Below, piece after piece: positions 1-10,152 of a stretch of DNA of 64,000 nt. Both the position numbers and the translations under genes were made by a program. Within the stretch, counting starts at the first letter, position 1. Every line of letters begins with the position of its first letter. Origin of the DNA: Nitzschia sp. DOCU1 (taxonomy: Eukaryota; Bacillariophyta; Bacillariophyceae; Bacillariales; Bacillariaceae); contig OX595987.1 in assembly GCA_951394045.1 (NCBI GenBank), forward strand, positions 3,968,001-4,032,000. The letters run 5' to 3'. The notes under the pieces are model-generated. The model did no database searches. It saw nothing but the letters and a program-made list of their open reading frames with translations, and had not been told where the DNA came from.

Positions 1-110
1 AGTTCGGATTCTCAGTTTGCATCCAGAGGCCAGTCACCACTGCACAGCAAGAGTACTGTTTTGCAACATTGTGAGGCCCTCATTTATTGGTGGCACTAAG
101 ACGACCCGAA

Positions 111-347
111 ATGCCGCGCCACATTTTATGGTACGGTGATGCTGCCGGCGAAGACGATGATGGAGACACGTTCGAGCCCAGTGGTTCCAGCTCGTCATCA
201 TTTGCCTATTATTCTTTGCCGTCGACGTATTTGGTGCAAGTGGGGAACGATGGCTCTGTGGTAGTCTACAAGGTCTGGTCTTCATCGCCGCAGTTGCAAG
301 AATTGCCCCTGTCGACTCGGGCCCGGCTTGGCACTCGGCACAAATAA
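111..347 (+). CDS. Possible small or partial coding segment, unknown
   Basis: An open frame from an ATG at 111 gives a 78-residue peptide with an acidic stretch (GEDDDGD) followed by a serine run and then a more ordinary segment rich in Tyr, Leu and Val. I recognise no family. It could be an exon of a gene that starts before or continues beyond this piece, or chance. An antisense open frame covers the same bases, so even the strand is uncertain. Confidence 0.2.
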   Translation: MPRHILWYGDAAGEDDDGDTFEPSGSSSSSFAYYSLPSTYLVQVGNDGSVVVYKVWSSSPQLQELPLSTRARLGTRHK

Positions 348-1750
348 CGGAAGTGATAGTAGATTGCCTTTCTTGCGACGAAATTGCTTTCAATTAAGTG
401 ACTTGTGTGCTAGACGACGGAGGCATTGCGATTCCACGCGTCGCCGCTTATACAGAGCACCGCACAACACTGACATTTTATTCGACGATTTCTCGCTCTG
501 TAGTTGATTTCATGAGTTGAATTTTTAACAGTAAATTACAATAGCGTTAGTGTCTATGGTGTTCAAGCCGCTTCGTCTACAATGGTCCGCAAGGTAGTTA
601 ATCGTAGAGGCCTCTTCGGCCGTGTTGTTATCGCCTGAACAAATTCACGGTCGATGTTGTCGAATATTTTATTCGACTGGTTCGAACTTCAAGTCGACTG
701 GTTCGAACTTGACTAATTCGAACTCGACTTCAAGTCGACGAACCGAATGGTGATGTCGCATCGAGACACACATTTCTGTCGCAAATTCGGCTTGTTTCTG
801 GGACACCCATAAACGTCACTTTGGGACCTTGTGTTTGTGACACAGAATCGGCCGGCTCAAACGCAAATAACCGTCCCAAGTAGCGATTTCTGGGACACAC
901 TAATGGCATTGATAATAGCGAGCAGATGGCGCGTTTTGTGAAGGATCATATTCGAAACCTCATTGCGACGCGCTTCTCTTTCCACAATTAACGAGGATGT
1001 CACTTGGTAGCTGCCGTGCGAAGGAGCTCGTTTCAAAACGTAATTATAATCCGCGAAACGTCAGGACGTCGGCACGACGCGAATGGGGCGTGGGGTTTAG
1101 TGGAATAAGGGTTCTTGTGACGTTCTATGATAGCCATCCTTTCTTCTTTGCGTTCGCACTCAATTGCTACACCGGTAGTAGCCATCCTGCTGGTGGCCGT
1201 TTTAGCGCACCTGCGATGCACCGTAACGGCATTGCGGCGCTCGGGTTAATCAAGAAATGTCGCCACCTACGTGAAAGTTGAGGCGGATTTGATCTTGACG
1301 ATAAAATCGAGCATCAGTCCCTACCGTACACAGGAGGACATCATAGAAACGACATGCGGTATTTTCTGGCGCTACGCCGAAAGCGAAATGCGAAATTGCG
1401 AACCCTGGGTCGAACATCACACAGGATTGTGGCTTATTTTAATGTTGGCACGCGTTCGATTTTTTCGAACCGGTGATAAATCCCAAAATTCCGACGCTTT
1501 CCTGCCGTGCGCTATTGGGGTGGCTAAATACCTAGTTCTTGCAGACTCATAAACGATTGAACGGGGCCCATATCATTTCCTGCGGATTGAATTGCCGGCA
1601 TCATATGATACTTGTCAGAGATGGGCTCACATTTTCGGTTTGGCCCTCCGTCATGAATACGCTGCATGGTGGAGAACAGGTCTTTCACACGTCTTCGTTT
1701 GTGCAAACAGCCAATTTCTAGTTCACATAAAATCAATATCAACAACAGCC
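348..1750. other. Gene-poor stretch at the left edge
   Basis: I see no convincing gene here. The open frames on both strands are short, overlap one another and lack family features. The stretch holds the short repeat cluster at 669-740 and the 5' flank of the HSF gene that starts at 1751. Confidence 0.5.
669..740. repeat. Short tandem/inverted repeat cluster (TCGAC / TTCGAA units)
   Basis: Variants of the units GACTGGTTCGAACTT and CTTCAAGTCGAC are repeated head to tail, and several are palindromic at the TTCGAA and GTCGAC cores. The cluster is noncoding. Its function is unknown; it may be slippage-derived or a cluster of binding sites. Confidence 0.5.
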
Positions 1751-2961
1751 ATGTCGTGGGAACAATATGCCAGAAAAACCATGAGCAGCACCAGCACCAG
1801 CACCTACACCCTTCTGCACCAAAACCCCAAAGTAAGAAGTCCTCGACCACGAGTAGTTGTTCCTCTTCGTTTGTCGTATGATGATTTTAAGGCTAAAGAA
1901 GAAGTAGTCCCTACTGTGCCGGTTCTCTCGCGCCATATCCATCCTGCTCTTGATTAGTAGTTTCTCAACCCAACCCAACTTCTCCCCGTTGTTCCTGCTG
2001 CTGCAAACTTTAGTTTGAATTTCCTTTCAAGTTACACATCCTTTTGGAAGATGCCGTGCATGAAGGAAACGAACACATTGTATCCTGGCTGCCACATTGC
2101 CGGGCCTTCAAAATCCATGCCAAACGCCAGTTCGAGGTCTTCATCTTGCCTCGGTACTACACCACGTCAAAGACTCCAAAGTATCGCAGTTTCGCACGCC
2201 AACTGGGAATTTATGGCTTCCAGCTCAACACCGACCGCACATCTCCTGATCACGGATGCTACAGTCATCCCCTGATGGTACGGGGAAAGCCCGAGCTCTG
2301 CCAAGGCATGGTGCGGCAAAAGATCAAGCGCATCACCGAGCGTTCTTCTTTCTGTTCGACTAGAAGTTCTGCTGGCAAAATCAGCAAGCAGATACGGCAG
2401 CCGCTGCTTCTTGTTAATGATTGCGCCCGGCGGGCGGCAGATTTCTGGGGATTCGTTCGTTGCCAAGAACGGAACTCTGCAGCATGTAACTCGGAAATGA
2501 GTTTTCCGAATGACGCCGACAGAGACCCCAATCCCCCCGATGATCCGGAGCCCAGCATTCCTGCTTCGATTCTTCGTCAATTGAGTGGCAATTCCAATGC
2601 GGACAACTTGCTCACTTTTGCCATTCTCGCCAATGAGTATTTGGCAGCAAGGACGACAAAACCATCATCATCACCCCTTACTACCCATAAAAGCAACTCG
2701 CTTGCTCTCATTAGTACTTCTGATGCGTCATCATACAGCAGAGCATGTACAAGCCAGGTACTTGACGAAGATTGGTTTGTTCTTGGAGCCAACAACAGCA
2801 ACAACGACGGCGGTCGTCTTGGTTGGACGATGAGCCAGACGGTTTCATCGTCCGACGAGGAACACAACATCGTCCACGAATCCGACATTTTAGAAGCCCT
2901 CAATCAGTTGTTGATTCTGCAGGGGGGGGACGAGGACATCGCCATGCCTCCTGAGCTCTAA
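1751..2961 (+). CDS. HSF-type DNA-binding transcription factor (copy 1)
   Basis: Predicted heat-shock-factor-like nuclear transcription factor of 342 aa in two exons, 1751-1831 and 2014-2961. The intron (1832-2013) has a GTAAGA donor and a CTTTAG acceptor in phase 0. An in-frame TAG just before the second exon shows that the splice is needed. Exon 1 encodes a Ser/Thr-rich tail ending LLHQNPK. Exon 2 opens with FPFKLH and continues through IVSWLPH, the helix RQLGIYGF and the wing region GCYSHPLMVRGKPELC, all typical of the winged-helix HSF DNA-binding domain (about residues 28-125). The rest is Ser/Asn-rich with a short acidic C-terminus; I see no clear coiled-coil trimerisation region. It has a close inverted paralogue at 62297-63436. 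HSF families are expanded in diatoms. Target genes cannot be told from the sequence. Confidence 0.88.
1832..2013 (+). other. Predicted intron of HSF copy 1
   Basis: 182 nt, GTAAGA donor, CTTTAG acceptor. Both ends match the corresponding intron of the paralogue at 63257-63400, including the donor-proximal sequence and the acceptor context AAACTTTAG. Confidence 0.8.
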
Positions 2962-3469
2962 CATGCTCGCCAGCAGCAGCAACGTTGATGGATACCTATA
3001 AACGGCATATATGATTTATGCTTTGTCCGGTAATACAATACAATCTTGAATAAGATCAGAATCATATTCGTCGCATCTCATCTCGTCTGCATAATATGCA
3101 CGCGATGATCAACCTGCTTTGCCAGCATGAGCTAGTGGGTAGTAGCATCAGCATGCATGGGAACAAAAGAAGATGAGAAGGTGGTCGCAGTAATAATGAC
3201 CTCCATCCGCGGGGAATTGTAGAATAAGCTTTACAAATGATATGATACAAGTACTACCGGTAGTAATAGCTAGAGAGACTCCCACTGCAGGAGAGAAAAG
3301 GACAACCTACGAAGGTTACATATCGCTACGGTCGTTGTCTATTTCTACAAGATATCTAGGGTACCAGAAGCAACAATCTGACGGCAGTTTACGTCCAAAT
3401 TCTTGTTGAGGACCACGGTACGAGTACTATGGCGTAATACTGACGCACTTGGTGGTCAACCGAGCGCCG
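2962..3469. other. Convergent intergenic region
   Basis: This is the shared 3' space between HSF copy 1 (+) and the dioxygenase gene (-). Open frames here are short and unsupported. It contains one copy of the intergenic palindrome TACCGGTA at 3255-3262. Confidence 0.5.
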
Positions 3470-5233
3470 CTAGCTTGCACGAGTTCCATTTCCAAGGTTT
3501 CGAATGTTGTCAGCCTGTCCTCGTTCTGGCACATGCTCTCCCACCAAGAGGTTCGCTCGTTGAAGCAAGCGATATTCGTTGATGGTTTCCATGGCATCCG
3601 TGTAACATCCAATCAAATGCCTTGGTCGTTTGCTGGTGGTTATGACTGCTTCTTGATCTCCTCTGGTGCTGTCATTGTCGTGAATGCAAAAGGCCCTTCG
3701 ACCGTGGCACATGCGTTGGTTGTTGAAGACTAGCATGTCACCTGGATGTAAGATGTATTCCCAGGTATAGTTGTGCGCATACGAATGTAATTGTGCTCGG
3801 AGCTTGGGATCAAGTAATGATGATGACGATGATGGCGATGGTGACGATTCCAATTGATTGTTGTCCAAGAGACATTCCATTGCCTGGTAGGCCCGCATAT
3901 AATCCTCCATATCCTTCAACGATTCGCCAACAACCGGTGGACCTTCAAACGGCGGGGACCAGTTGATTTCTATCACTTCCTGATTGTACGTAGAAGTAAC
4001 AATGTGCGGCTTGAAGCTGACCATGTCGGCACCGTGTCGCTGCTTGACAAAGATAGCTTCGACGCGGCACAAAATCTCAAACAGGTCGGGGGCTACCGTT
4101 CTTAAATACTCGGCTGCCGCCATGGCATCGATCAAAATGGAAGCCCCACCCACAGCCGCATTCGACACACAATGCAACAATTGTAGAAATGGCTTGGATT
4201 CATAGTAAGTCAAGTCTTGGTGGGGTGGTAATGCGACTGCGGTATACGCAATGTTGTGTGCATTGGGCTGATTAATGACACGAAAGGTATCCCCATACAA
4301 GGATCCATGAGAAAGTCGTCCTCCACTTAGTCGTTTTCCCATGTCTGCCACTACCTGATCGGATTCTTGACCCTCGGCATCTATTCGAATCGGCGAGTGT
4401 TGAATGAGAATGGCGCCGTGTTGGACAATTCCCTGAAGGGCTTCCCATTGTCCTTGATCCGATGTCATGACGTGACGATAGTCCAATGTCGGAATCAGCG
4501 TAGCCTTGGAATTATGTGTGGCTCCAATGGCAATGTCAGGCGTCACTTTACTAGTGCTTGTTGTTGTTTTCGGCGCAAACGGCATAAATTCGGACAGCCA
4601 GTCAGCGTCAAAATAGGATTCTTGCCCATCAGTCCATGTCACCCATAATAAAAGCCGATCTTTAGCATTTTTCTCCTTGTCGTTGTCACTATAGACGCCT
4701 CCTCGAGAATGATAGCTTCCCAGTGGGGGTCGAGGATGCAATGTCTTGGCGGACAATTCGTCTGCTCCGACCAGAGAGGCTTTTAAAATGCCATGCTTTT
4801 CGGGGGAATATTGACCCAAGGTTCGTAATCGTTGCCCTGAAGTCGCATGTATAAAGGCAGGATCTTGTACCCACAACCAAGGTGCGGCGATAATTTGAGG
4901 CTTGTTGCTGCTGCCGCCGTCGACACCATTATGCCATTGAATCGACAGGGCTTGCCCGTGCTCGAGAATCTGCACTTTGGAGCCAGAGGAATCCCGACTG
5001 CCACCATTCTTAGCATCCTCTTTAGATGATGTCAGGGAAGAAAGGCTTTGAAACGTTCCAGCAGTCAACGGAAAGCTTCGCGACGGATGACTGCCCCTTC
5101 GGTTTGGACATTTATTGGAAAGATCCACAACTTCATTGGCATCTGCCGCCAGCAGGGAGGATGACCACCGCATCGTCGTCGTCATCGGCTTGGCTCGTTT
5201 CCACCACACACATTGTACCACCCGTGATCTCAT
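3470..5233 (-). CDS. Gamma-butyrobetaine dioxygenase-like Fe(II)/2-oxoglutarate oxygenase
   Basis: 587-aa member of the TauD/TfdA superfamily, GBBH/TMLH branch. These enzymes hydroxylate gamma-butyrobetaine or trimethyllysine in carnitine synthesis, using Fe(II), O2 and 2-oxoglutarate. The N-terminal part has the GBBH-like region (VQILEHGQALSIQWHN, WTDGQESYFDADWL). The catalytic part carries the iron-ligand motif HQDLTYYE, the second histidine in FNNQRMCHGRRAF and a late arginine in the RHLIGCYTD context. The first 30 residues are rich in Arg, Ser and Thr and poor in acidic residues, which would suit a mitochondrial presequence. The start is the first ATG of the open frame. The protein is longer than animal BBOX1 (about 390 aa) because of the N-terminal extension and a Ser-rich insert (SSPSPSSSSS). 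I cannot separate GBBH from TMLH by eye. Confidence 0.88.
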   Translation of the reverse strand: MRSRVVQCVWWKRAKPMTTTMRWSSSLLAADANEVVDLSNKCPNRRGSHPSRSFPLTAGTFQSLSSLTSSKEDAKNGGSRDSSGSKVQILEHGQALSIQWHNGVDGGSSNKPQIIAAPWLWVQDPAFIHATSGQRLRTLGQYSPEKHGILKASLVGADELSAKTLHPRPPLGSYHSRGGVYSDNDKEKNAKDRLLLWVTWTDGQESYFDADWLSEFMPFAPKTTTSTSKVTPDIAIGATHNSKATLIPTLDYRHVMTSDQGQWEALQGIVQHGAILIQHSPIRIDAEGQESDQVVADMGKRLSGGRLSHGSLYGDTFRVINQPNAHNIAYTAVALPPHQDLTYYESKPFLQLLHCVSNAAVGGASILIDAMAAAEYLRTVAPDLFEILCRVEAIFVKQRHGADMVSFKPHIVTSTYNQEVIEINWSPPFEGPPVVGESLKDMEDYMRAYQAMECLLDNNQLESSPSPSSSSSLLDPKLRAQLHSYAHNYTWEYILHPGDMLVFNNQRMCHGRRAFCIHDNDSTRGDQEAVITTSKRPRHLIGCYTDAMETINEYRLLQRANLLVGEHVPERGQADNIRNLGNGTRAS

Positions 5234-5601
5234 CTGTTTCGAAGGACCGCAATCATCAAACTCACATCCACAGGACCATATCTGAAGGGCAATGGAAGGA
5301 TCTTTGGTGACGAGAGGTCATCATGCGTCTTGGAGAGAGGTGGTCACCATGCGTGGATGCCGATTGAATCATCGCGTTCGTGAATGAATGACGTCACCAG
5401 GACTTCCCGCCAAAAATCGTGACGATCGAAAAAAATGCGTGCCGACGACGCAATCGATTTTGACAGAACGACCAAGAAGGTGAGGCAGCTGACCATGGTG
5501 CCATTAGTTCTAGTTTGCCTCTGCTGTGAAAAAGAGACGACCCGGTACGTCGTCGTTGGGAGAAGTGACGGGAGAAGATTGCATTCTGTTGGTTTCACGA
5601 T
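5234..5601. promoter_or_regulatory. Divergent promoter region, dioxygenase / histidine phosphatase
   Basis: A 368-bp space separates two genes that face away from each other, so it must hold both promoters. I see no clear TATA box. The antisense open frame that crosses it lacks family features. Confidence 0.4.
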
Positions 5602-6546
5602 ATGAAGAGAACGATCACCGGAGCAGTGGGTTCTTGGAGGACGGCCTGTGGCAATAGGGTGGCTAGAGAGCCAACACGACCATGGCCTGCAGCTGGACAG
5701 AGAACACGTCGTCGGCATTCTTCTACAGTAGATTCTAAAAGAGAGATTATTGTGGTTCGTCATGGTGAAACGGACTGGAACAAGCAATTGCGCGTCCAAG
5801 GTGTGACGGACATTCCGTTGAACGACAAGGGTGTGGCACAGGCACAAGCTTCGGCCAAGGCATTGTTATCCTATCTACAAAACTCAAAAATATCGATTCA
5901 AATATACTCGAGTCCGCTCAAGCGGGCCATGGATACCGCCCAGGCCATTGCCGATGAATTGGCAGCAGCACACCACCAGCCTACCTCTTCGACGATAGGA
6001 CTATTGCCTCGATCGGGGCTCGAAGAATGGAATTTAGGAGACTTGGAAGGCCTGCGAAAAGAAGAAGCTGTGCATGAGTATCCGGAAGATTGGAGAATTT
6101 TTTCGCAATGGGCCGATCCCATGGTGTCATGGAAGGATGCTCGTCAAACGCTAAGTGGCGATGGAGAATCAATGGAACAACTTCGACGGCGTGCCGTAGA
6201 CTGTATTCATCAAGCCATGGATCAAACAACAACGGCCAATATTGAGACGGGGCCATCTCCGCTACTCATTTTTGTGACGCATGGAGGTGTACTAGGACAG
6301 TTATTACGACACGTGGTGGGCGGACCGAGTACCCTCGAAAGCGAAGTACTAGCAGCCAATGCTCAAACGTCAGGAACAACAACCGCCACCAAATATGCAC
6401 GCCCAGTAAATGCTTGCATTTCTCGATTTGAAATTGTTGCGTCGTCATCCATAGACCGATCTTGGAGAATTTCCTCGTGGGCGGACACCTCCCACTTACA
6501 AGGGGACCTTGCCCCGATCGGGGCGAACTATGACAAACGCCAATAG
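5602..6546 (+). CDS. Phosphoglycerate-mutase-family histidine phosphatase
   Basis: 314-aa histidine phosphatase superfamily protein (branch 1). The catalytic signature IIVVRHGETDWN places the phospho-acceptor His near residue 54. It is followed by LRVQGVTDIPLNDKG, the YSSPLKRAMDTAQ motif, GLEEWNLGDLEGL and the second catalytic histidine in VTHGGVLGQLLRH. These are the expected conserved blocks in the expected order. The roughly 45-residue N-terminal extension is Arg/Thr/Ser-rich and could be an organelle targeting peptide. The family includes phosphoglycerate mutases, fructose-2,6-bisphosphatases and broad-specificity phosphatases, and the substrate cannot be assigned. It is divergent from the dioxygenase and convergent with the nuclease gene, only 69 bp away. 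Confidence 0.9.
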   Translation: MKRTITGAVGSWRTACGNRVAREPTRPWPAAGQRTRRRHSSTVDSKREIIVVRHGETDWNKQLRVQGVTDIPLNDKGVAQAQASAKALLSYLQNSKISIQIYSSPLKRAMDTAQAIADELAAAHHQPTSSTIGLLPRSGLEEWNLGDLEGLRKEEAVHEYPEDWRIFSQWADPMVSWKDARQTLSGDGESMEQLRRRAVDCIHQAMDQTTTANIETGPSPLLIFVTHGGVLGQLLRHVVGGPSTLESEVLAANAQTSGTTTATKYARPVNACISRFEIVASSSIDRSWRISSWADTSHLQGDLAPIGANYDKRQ

Positions 6547-6615
6547 TGGTTTACAGCGGGAAAAGGCGACGGTGTTGTCCAAACATCAATCAAAATGTTG
6601 TTATCTCCATCACTA

Positions 6616-7299
6616 TTATCCCATGCATGTCCGACATGGATGTAGTCCTTTATCTGTCGCTTGACTTATTTTCAGTTCGCTCAAGTTTTTGATATTCGAA
6701 AGGTGAGAACAGGATCGTTTGTGATAGGCGGACCCATTCGCAGTCGCCACAACGGTTTCATCCTGGAATGATTGCCATAATCCTCGTTTGGCAGACCGCG
6801 CCTCGGATTGTAACTCTAGCAATTTGTCCCAGTTAAAGGGCCTTTCGTCTTTCTTGGGTGTATAAGCAAAGGCTAATCCTTGCTGAATGATACCTTCATT
6901 GACGCAAAGATAACCCCCACCTTGTTCGGCAACATAGACCCACCCCAAAAGTCGTCCATAATGATCTTCGCCTTCTGTCACCAGATATATTTCCTTTTTA
7001 TGACAGCGATCTTTGGTGTATTCTTTGGCTTCTTGAGCAAAGGGCTGCTTCTCGGCTAGTTCAGGAGTGTCAATTCCAAGAAATCGGACACGTCGCTCAT
7101 CGACAAGTGTCAAAGTGTCACCATCATATACATTTCGGACTTGATATTTTTGAGCTCCCTTGGGTAATGATTTGTAGACGGGAGACTGACGACCGTAGAC
7201 GGTTGCAGCGATGGGCGAACTGGGTGGTCGCGTTGGTTTCTGCTGTTGCGGTGGTTGTTGGACGGCGACGTCATTCTGCGTAGAATATCCGCAACCCAT
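6616..7299 (-). CDS. Staphylococcal-nuclease-domain protein with N-myristoylation signal
   Basis: 227-aa protein with a thermonuclease (SNase, OB-fold) domain at about residues 50-175. Visible blocks are VRNVYDGDTLTLVD, VRFLGIDTPEL with its catalytic Asp, FAQEAKEYTKD, DHYGRLLGWVYV with the catalytic Arg, and NEGIIQQGLA. Family members hydrolyse DNA or RNA in a Ca2+-dependent manner. The N-terminus MGCGYS fits N-myristoylation at Gly2 with possible palmitoylation at Cys3, so membrane attachment is likely. The C-terminal 45 residues (AYHKRSCSHLSNI ... LHPCRTC) look like the small Cys/His cluster found after some nuclease domains. The start is the only ATG giving the MGC signal. Confidence 0.9.
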   Translation of the reverse strand: MGCGYSTQNDVAVQQPPQQQKPTRPPSSPIAATVYGRQSPVYKSLPKGAQKYQVRNVYDGDTLTLVDERRVRFLGIDTPELAEKQPFAQEAKEYTKDRCHKKEIYLVTEGEDHYGRLLGWVYVAEQGGGYLCVNEGIIQQGLAFAYTPKKDERPFNWDKLLELQSEARSAKRGLWQSFQDETVVATANGSAYHKRSCSHLSNIKNLSELKISQATDKGLHPCRTCMG

Positions 7300-7800
7300 T
7301 TTATCGTTGGATGACTATACTCAAGTGCAAGGCGTGTGAAAGAGACTTGAATGGAGATTCTCTAGAACATCGAGACAACAATGGGCGGCCCAGCACCATT
7401 GAAATCGAAGAAAGATGGCAGTGGTGCATGTTGTGGTGTGGCGAAAAATCTTGAATCCTTCAAGTCAAAAGATATGGCTAGCGAGCGCGGCTCATCGGCC
7501 AGCGTGCATGTGCCGACCGTTTGCGCCGTGCGTGCACGCTCGAAGGAAATGATTATGATTTTGGCATACCAGGTATGCTCGTAGCCTAAGAAGGTACAAA
7601 GCCCCGTGCACTCTTTTAGACTTTATACGGCGGAAGTGCCTACCTTCGGACACACGTCAGTGACAGTCTGCCGTTCATTTTTTTGTATGGATGTGATGGA
7701 TGTCACACCTCTCATCACTACATCATCGCGGACCATGGCTTTCCGATGACCTCTCTATTACTTTCTCTCGTTTCAACAACCCGCTCCCGTTCGATAAACT
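7300..7800. promoter_or_regulatory. Divergent promoter region, nuclease / EHD GTPase
   Basis: 501 bp between two diverging genes. A 67-codon open frame (7381-7584, MGGPAPLKSKK start) lies inside but has no recognisable features and may be part of a 5' UTR. CGTCA/TGACG-type sites occur around 7650-7700. Confidence 0.35.
7381..7584 (+). CDS. Small open frame, doubtful
   Basis: 67 codons from an ATG, with a Lys/Ser/Gly-rich start and no known domain. It sits in the promoter space of the EHD gene and may be an upstream open frame or chance. Confidence 0.15.
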   Translation: MGGPAPLKSKKDGSGACCGVAKNLESFKSKDMASERGSSASVHVPTVCAVRARSKEMIMILAYQVCS

Positions 7801-9537
7801 ATGGTAGACGAGAACGGCAACGCTCACTACGGCAATATGACGGATCCCATTGCTACGAATAATGGACTGGAAGATCCGAAGACGGCATCGGAAACGAAGC
7901 AACAGCACACCGATAAAGTTAACGTCAGAGGCCCCAATGGAAAGAACCAAGATCGAACCTTGCATAAGCAAAATGTCCTGAAACTCTGCGGAGAAAAGTT
8001 GGGTGCCAGTGCCGAATCCAAAGCTATTGTAAAGGCAATTAAGGAGTTGTACAAGTCGAAGGTGTTGCCACTAGAGAAGAAGTATCACCTTCATAACCTT
8101 TGCCTGCCAACGTCTGGGGCCATTCAAGACGCTGAGTTTGATGCACGGCCTATGGTTCTGCTATTGGGGCAGTACAGTACCGGCAAGACGAGTTTTATCC
8201 GTCACTTACTTGGAGTTGACTTTCCAGGCATGCATATTGGACCCGAACCCACTTCTGATAAGTTCATGGCATTGATCCATGGAAAAGACCACAAGATTAT
8301 CAAGGGAAACACGTTGACCGTCTTGCCAGAGCTTCCCTTCTTTGGCTTGTCTCAATTTGGATCTCGGTTTCTGAATCATTTCAATGGCTCCGTTACGGAT
8401 TCCCCACTCTTGGAGTTCATGAATATGATTGATACGCCAGGAATATTGAGTGGGGAAAAACAACGTCTCTCCAGAGAATATCCTTTCAGCAAGACGGCCA
8501 AGTGGTTCGCCGATCGATCCGACTTGATTTTGCTCCTGTTTGATGCACATAAACTCGATATCAGCGACGAATTCAAAGAAGTTGTGGAAACGATTCGCCC
8601 CCACAATGACGATAAAATTCGATGCGTCCTGAATAAAGCAGATTCTGTCGAAAAGGATCAGCTTGTGAGAGTGTATGGGTCATTGCTATGGTCCATGGGT
8701 AAACTTTTTAGTACCCCCGAAGTGGTTCGAGTCTACGCGGGTTCCTTTTGGGACAAGCCCCTGTTGCATAACGACTTTCAGGGCATGTTCAATGCCGACG
8801 AAGAATGGCTTTTGGACGAGCTTATGCGGCTTCCCAGTGTCTCCGCGGAGCGCAAAGTTAACGCAGTGGTGAAGCGCATTCGATTGATCAAGGTTCATTT
8901 GTGCATTTTGGGGCACTTGAGGCAGCAAATGCCACGCCTTTGGGGACACGCTATCGTCCGCCAAAGGCTACTGCGCGACCTCAAACAAGTCTTCGAGGCA
9001 GTGCAAAATCAGTATGGACTTTCGGAGGGTGACATGCCCGATGTCGAGGACTTTCGGGGAAAGCTTACAGCGGCTTTCCCTGATTTCAATGTCTTCCCGG
9101 TTTTGGATCCAAAGGATTTGGACGAGTTGGAAGTCATATTGACAGAATCCTTACCGAAGATTATGAGTGGAGCGTCAAAAGTTACGACGAAGGAAACCGA
9201 TGCCAACAACAACGAAAGCGAAAAGGTCAATGGCGTTAAAGACCATTCCCAGCAAACGGTGAACACCCCATCACAGCTGCCATTCGTCGAAACGAAAGAG
9301 GCGAAGGTGAATGCAACGGTACGTTGATGTGAGAATTGCAAGCGGCGTGCACGTCGGGTCCTCGCGTGCAATGCAATCGACTTATCTCTATTCATTGTCG
9401 TTTTCCAGGGGCTCGTGTTCGGATCACAAATGACCGTAGTCGGAGTCCTAACACTTGCGTTTCAGATCATCGCCAACGCCATCTTTTTCGCAGCGATTGC
9501 TTTCGCCGTCCATACCTACATGAAAGTGAAGTGGTAA
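7801..9537 (+). CDS. EHD/dynamin-like GTPase with C-terminal membrane anchor
   Basis: 548-aa protein in two exons, 7801-9318 and 9409-9537. The intron (9319-9408) has a GTACGT donor, a TTTTCCAG acceptor and phase 0. The core is an EHD-family G domain: P-loop GQYSTGKT (residues 123-130), the PEPTSDKF block, DTPGILSG switch and LNKAD specificity motif, followed by the helical EHD region (VYGSLLWSMGKL, VRVYAGSFW). EHD ATPases remodel endosomal membranes. The last exon does not encode an EH domain. It encodes a hydrophobic helix (about 22 residues, QIIANAIFFAAIAFAVH) followed by a short basic tail, so the protein is probably C-terminally anchored. Exon 1 alone would end in an unrelated VR tail, so the splice makes the better protein. 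Confidence 0.88.
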
Positions 9538-9589
9538 AAGACACGATTATCCTTTCGGATCCTCCCTAGCTAACTACTTTCCATTCGAT

Positions 9590-9860
9590 CTTGTGGCTGA
9601 TTCTATAAAGCTGATGGGATAGCAACACGACTTCGAGTTTACTGGTGGTTGAATACCTATTTCCGCCGCGTAATGACCATCTCTTAGTCCACCTATTGGT
9701 CCGCTTTTTACACCTAGCTTGCCACCAAGGCACGAGAGAGTCTTGATTAAATTTGGATAGTGTGTTTGAGAAACTGGGCGCTTCGACGGCAGTTATGTCT
9801 TCTGAAATCTCCATGCAAGTAGTAATAAGCGCCCAATACTTCAACTGATAATCCGACATC
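9590..9860 (-). pseudogene. Relic of the disordered-protein gene family
   Basis: On the minus strand this stretch is recognisably similar to the 3' coding end and 3' flank of the gene at 53936-54769. It shares TTCTATAAAGYTGATGGGAT in the flank and a frame reading SEDITAVEAPSFSN against SAEDASAAIIETPRFSN. The upstream part of the gene is missing and the matching frame runs into unrelated sequence. It lies just downstream of the intact paralogue at 10153-11466, suggesting an old tandem duplication that decayed. Confidence 0.6.
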
Positions 9861-10152
9861 AGTTCTCCTCTCTATCATGCTTCCAGACGCAGATTTCTAC
9901 CATATCCATGCCTCCTAGTAGTATTGTATGTACCACTTTTGCAACAGCTGCACCTAATGCTGGCGGTTTCATGCTGCGCTAAGTATGGTGCTCTATCTTA
10001 GTAGTCACAAGTTTTCTTTCTACAACAGCAGGACTAGTACCAATGCCTCGTTAACTTCGGCTGCACTTTTACGTCAGGAAGTAGAATGACCGACGAAGTA
10101 TTGGTGTTCTATTCGACAACTTTGTCGCTCGAGGTCGACTATGGTAGCATTA
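9861..10152. other. Short intergenic stretch
   Basis: I see no gene. This is the 3' side of the disordered-protein gene. Confidence 0.4.

Noticed and set aside
34..393. Minus-strand frame of 119 codons at the window start
   Set aside because: Composition is that of an antisense frame (many Arg, Thr and His) and no feature supports it.
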